Part shown: one piece after another, positions 5,236-5,518 of the stretch
How the letters are laid out: each line of letters opens with the position of its first letter
Numbering within the stretch: position 1 is the first letter of the stretch
DNA from: Deinococcus sp.
GTDB taxonomy: Bacteria; Deinococcota; Deinococci; Deinococcales; Deinococcaceae
Assembly (NCBI GenBank): GCA_028287665.1
Contig: JAQBPF010000226.1
Coordinates: 1 to 5,518, forward strand
DNA length: 5,518 bases
Reading direction: 5' to 3'
Translations under genes and position numbers: made by a program
Notes under the pieces: generated by a model
What the model was told of the DNA's origin: nothing
What the model saw: only the letters and a program-made list of their open reading frames with translations
Database searches by the model: none

Positions 5236-5518
5236 ATGACCGCCACGCGCACCACCCGACAACGTGATGTGATTGCCCACGTGCTGGAGGGTGCGGAAGG
5301 CCCGTTGGCCGTAGGTGACGTGCATGAGCGTGCCCTCTCCGATCTGCCCGGTCTGGGCATTGCCACGGTGTACCGCACCCTCAAACTGCTGACCGAACAG
5401 GGCCGTATTCATCCCGTCACGCTGGACGGCGAAACGCGCTATGAGGCCAGCGGCAAAGGCCACCACCATCATTTTTCCTGCACCCGCTGCGGGCGCGTGT
5501 TTACCCTGCACACCTGCC
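5236..5518 (+). CDS. Fur-family metal-dependent transcriptional regulator, N-terminal part
   Basis: Only the first 94 codons are present; the gene runs off the right edge. Residues 1 to about 72 are the winged-helix DNA-binding domain, with the family's recognition-helix signature [12 protein letters not shown] (41-52). The hinge and metal-sensing segment follow: RYE (68-70), a run of four His (76-79), then C82 and C85 in CTRCGRV. By comparison with PerR-type proteins, E70, H77 and H79 fall where regulatory-metal ligands are expected, and C82/C85 form the first half of a structural Cys4 zinc site. A further Cys (94) lies in LHTC. The start ATG is supported by position and by the upstream TAGCAT. 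The signature cannot distinguish Fur, Zur or PerR. It is divergent from the amidase gene, and nothing here shows that it controls that gene. Confidence 0.95.
   Translation, partial: MTATRTTRQRDVIAHVLEGAEGPLAVGDVHERALSDLPGLGIATVYRTLKLLTEQGRIHPVTLDGETRYEASGKGHHHHFSCTRCGRVFTLHTC

Noticed and set aside
5079..5267. A 62-codon open frame on the plus strand, with an internal ATG at 5121 whose first codons resemble the Fur-family start
   Set aside because: It overlaps the Fur-family gene in another frame and has no domain. The resemblance of a few codons is too short to mean a duplication.
1..5518. Search for CRISPR arrays, insertion sequences, tRNA or rRNA genes, and the Deinococcus radiation-response palindrome
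   Set aside because: No regularly spaced repeats, transposase motifs, cloverleaf patterns or match to the known radiation/desiccation response motif were found by eye.

Overview
The window looks like a chromosomal stretch from a GC-rich, Deinococcus-like bacterium. This is inferred from base composition, from the gene types (DUF1206 membrane protein, PGRP-type amidase with two peptidoglycan-binding repeats, CarboxypepD_reg-like secreted proteins, Fur-family regulator) and from starts that carry a -10-like TANNNT about 6 nt upstream and no good Shine-Dalgarno sequence, as in leaderless Deinococcus genes. No marker gene fixes the genus. Six genes are supported. Five are on the minus strand; the sixth, a Fur-family regulator, is on the plus strand and is cut by the right edge.

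Layout, left to right. A long hairpin (43-90) lies just past the end of the last minus-strand gene. Two tandem paralogues follow, a secreted protein (119-820) and a lipoprotein (949-1752). They share a CarboxypepD_reg-like beta-sandwich domain and a conserved C-terminal half. The lipoprotein has a structured 247-nt upstream region (1753-1999), including a strong hairpin that ends 1 nt before its ATG and pairs part of its Shine-Dalgarno sequence. Next is a six-helix DUF1206 membrane protein (2000-2872). Then comes a likely cell-wall operon: a Tat-type lipoprotein N-acetylmuramoyl-L-alanine amidase (3734-4828), followed 66 nt downstream by a small lipoprotein (3062-3667). I read the zinc-site pattern of an M15-type peptidase in that small lipoprotein. 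A 407-nt divergent intergenic region (4829-5235) separates the amidase from the Fur-family gene (5236 onward).

The common theme is the cell envelope. Four of the five complete genes encode exported proteins, three of them lipoproteins, and the fifth is an integral membrane protein. The most coherent functional unit is the amidase plus M15-like pair: one enzyme would cut the glycan-peptide bond and the other would cut within the stem peptide or crosslink, both anchored at the outside of the membrane. No mobile element, CRISPR array, tRNA or rRNA was seen. Several very long open frames antisense to these genes are judged to be high-GC shadows.
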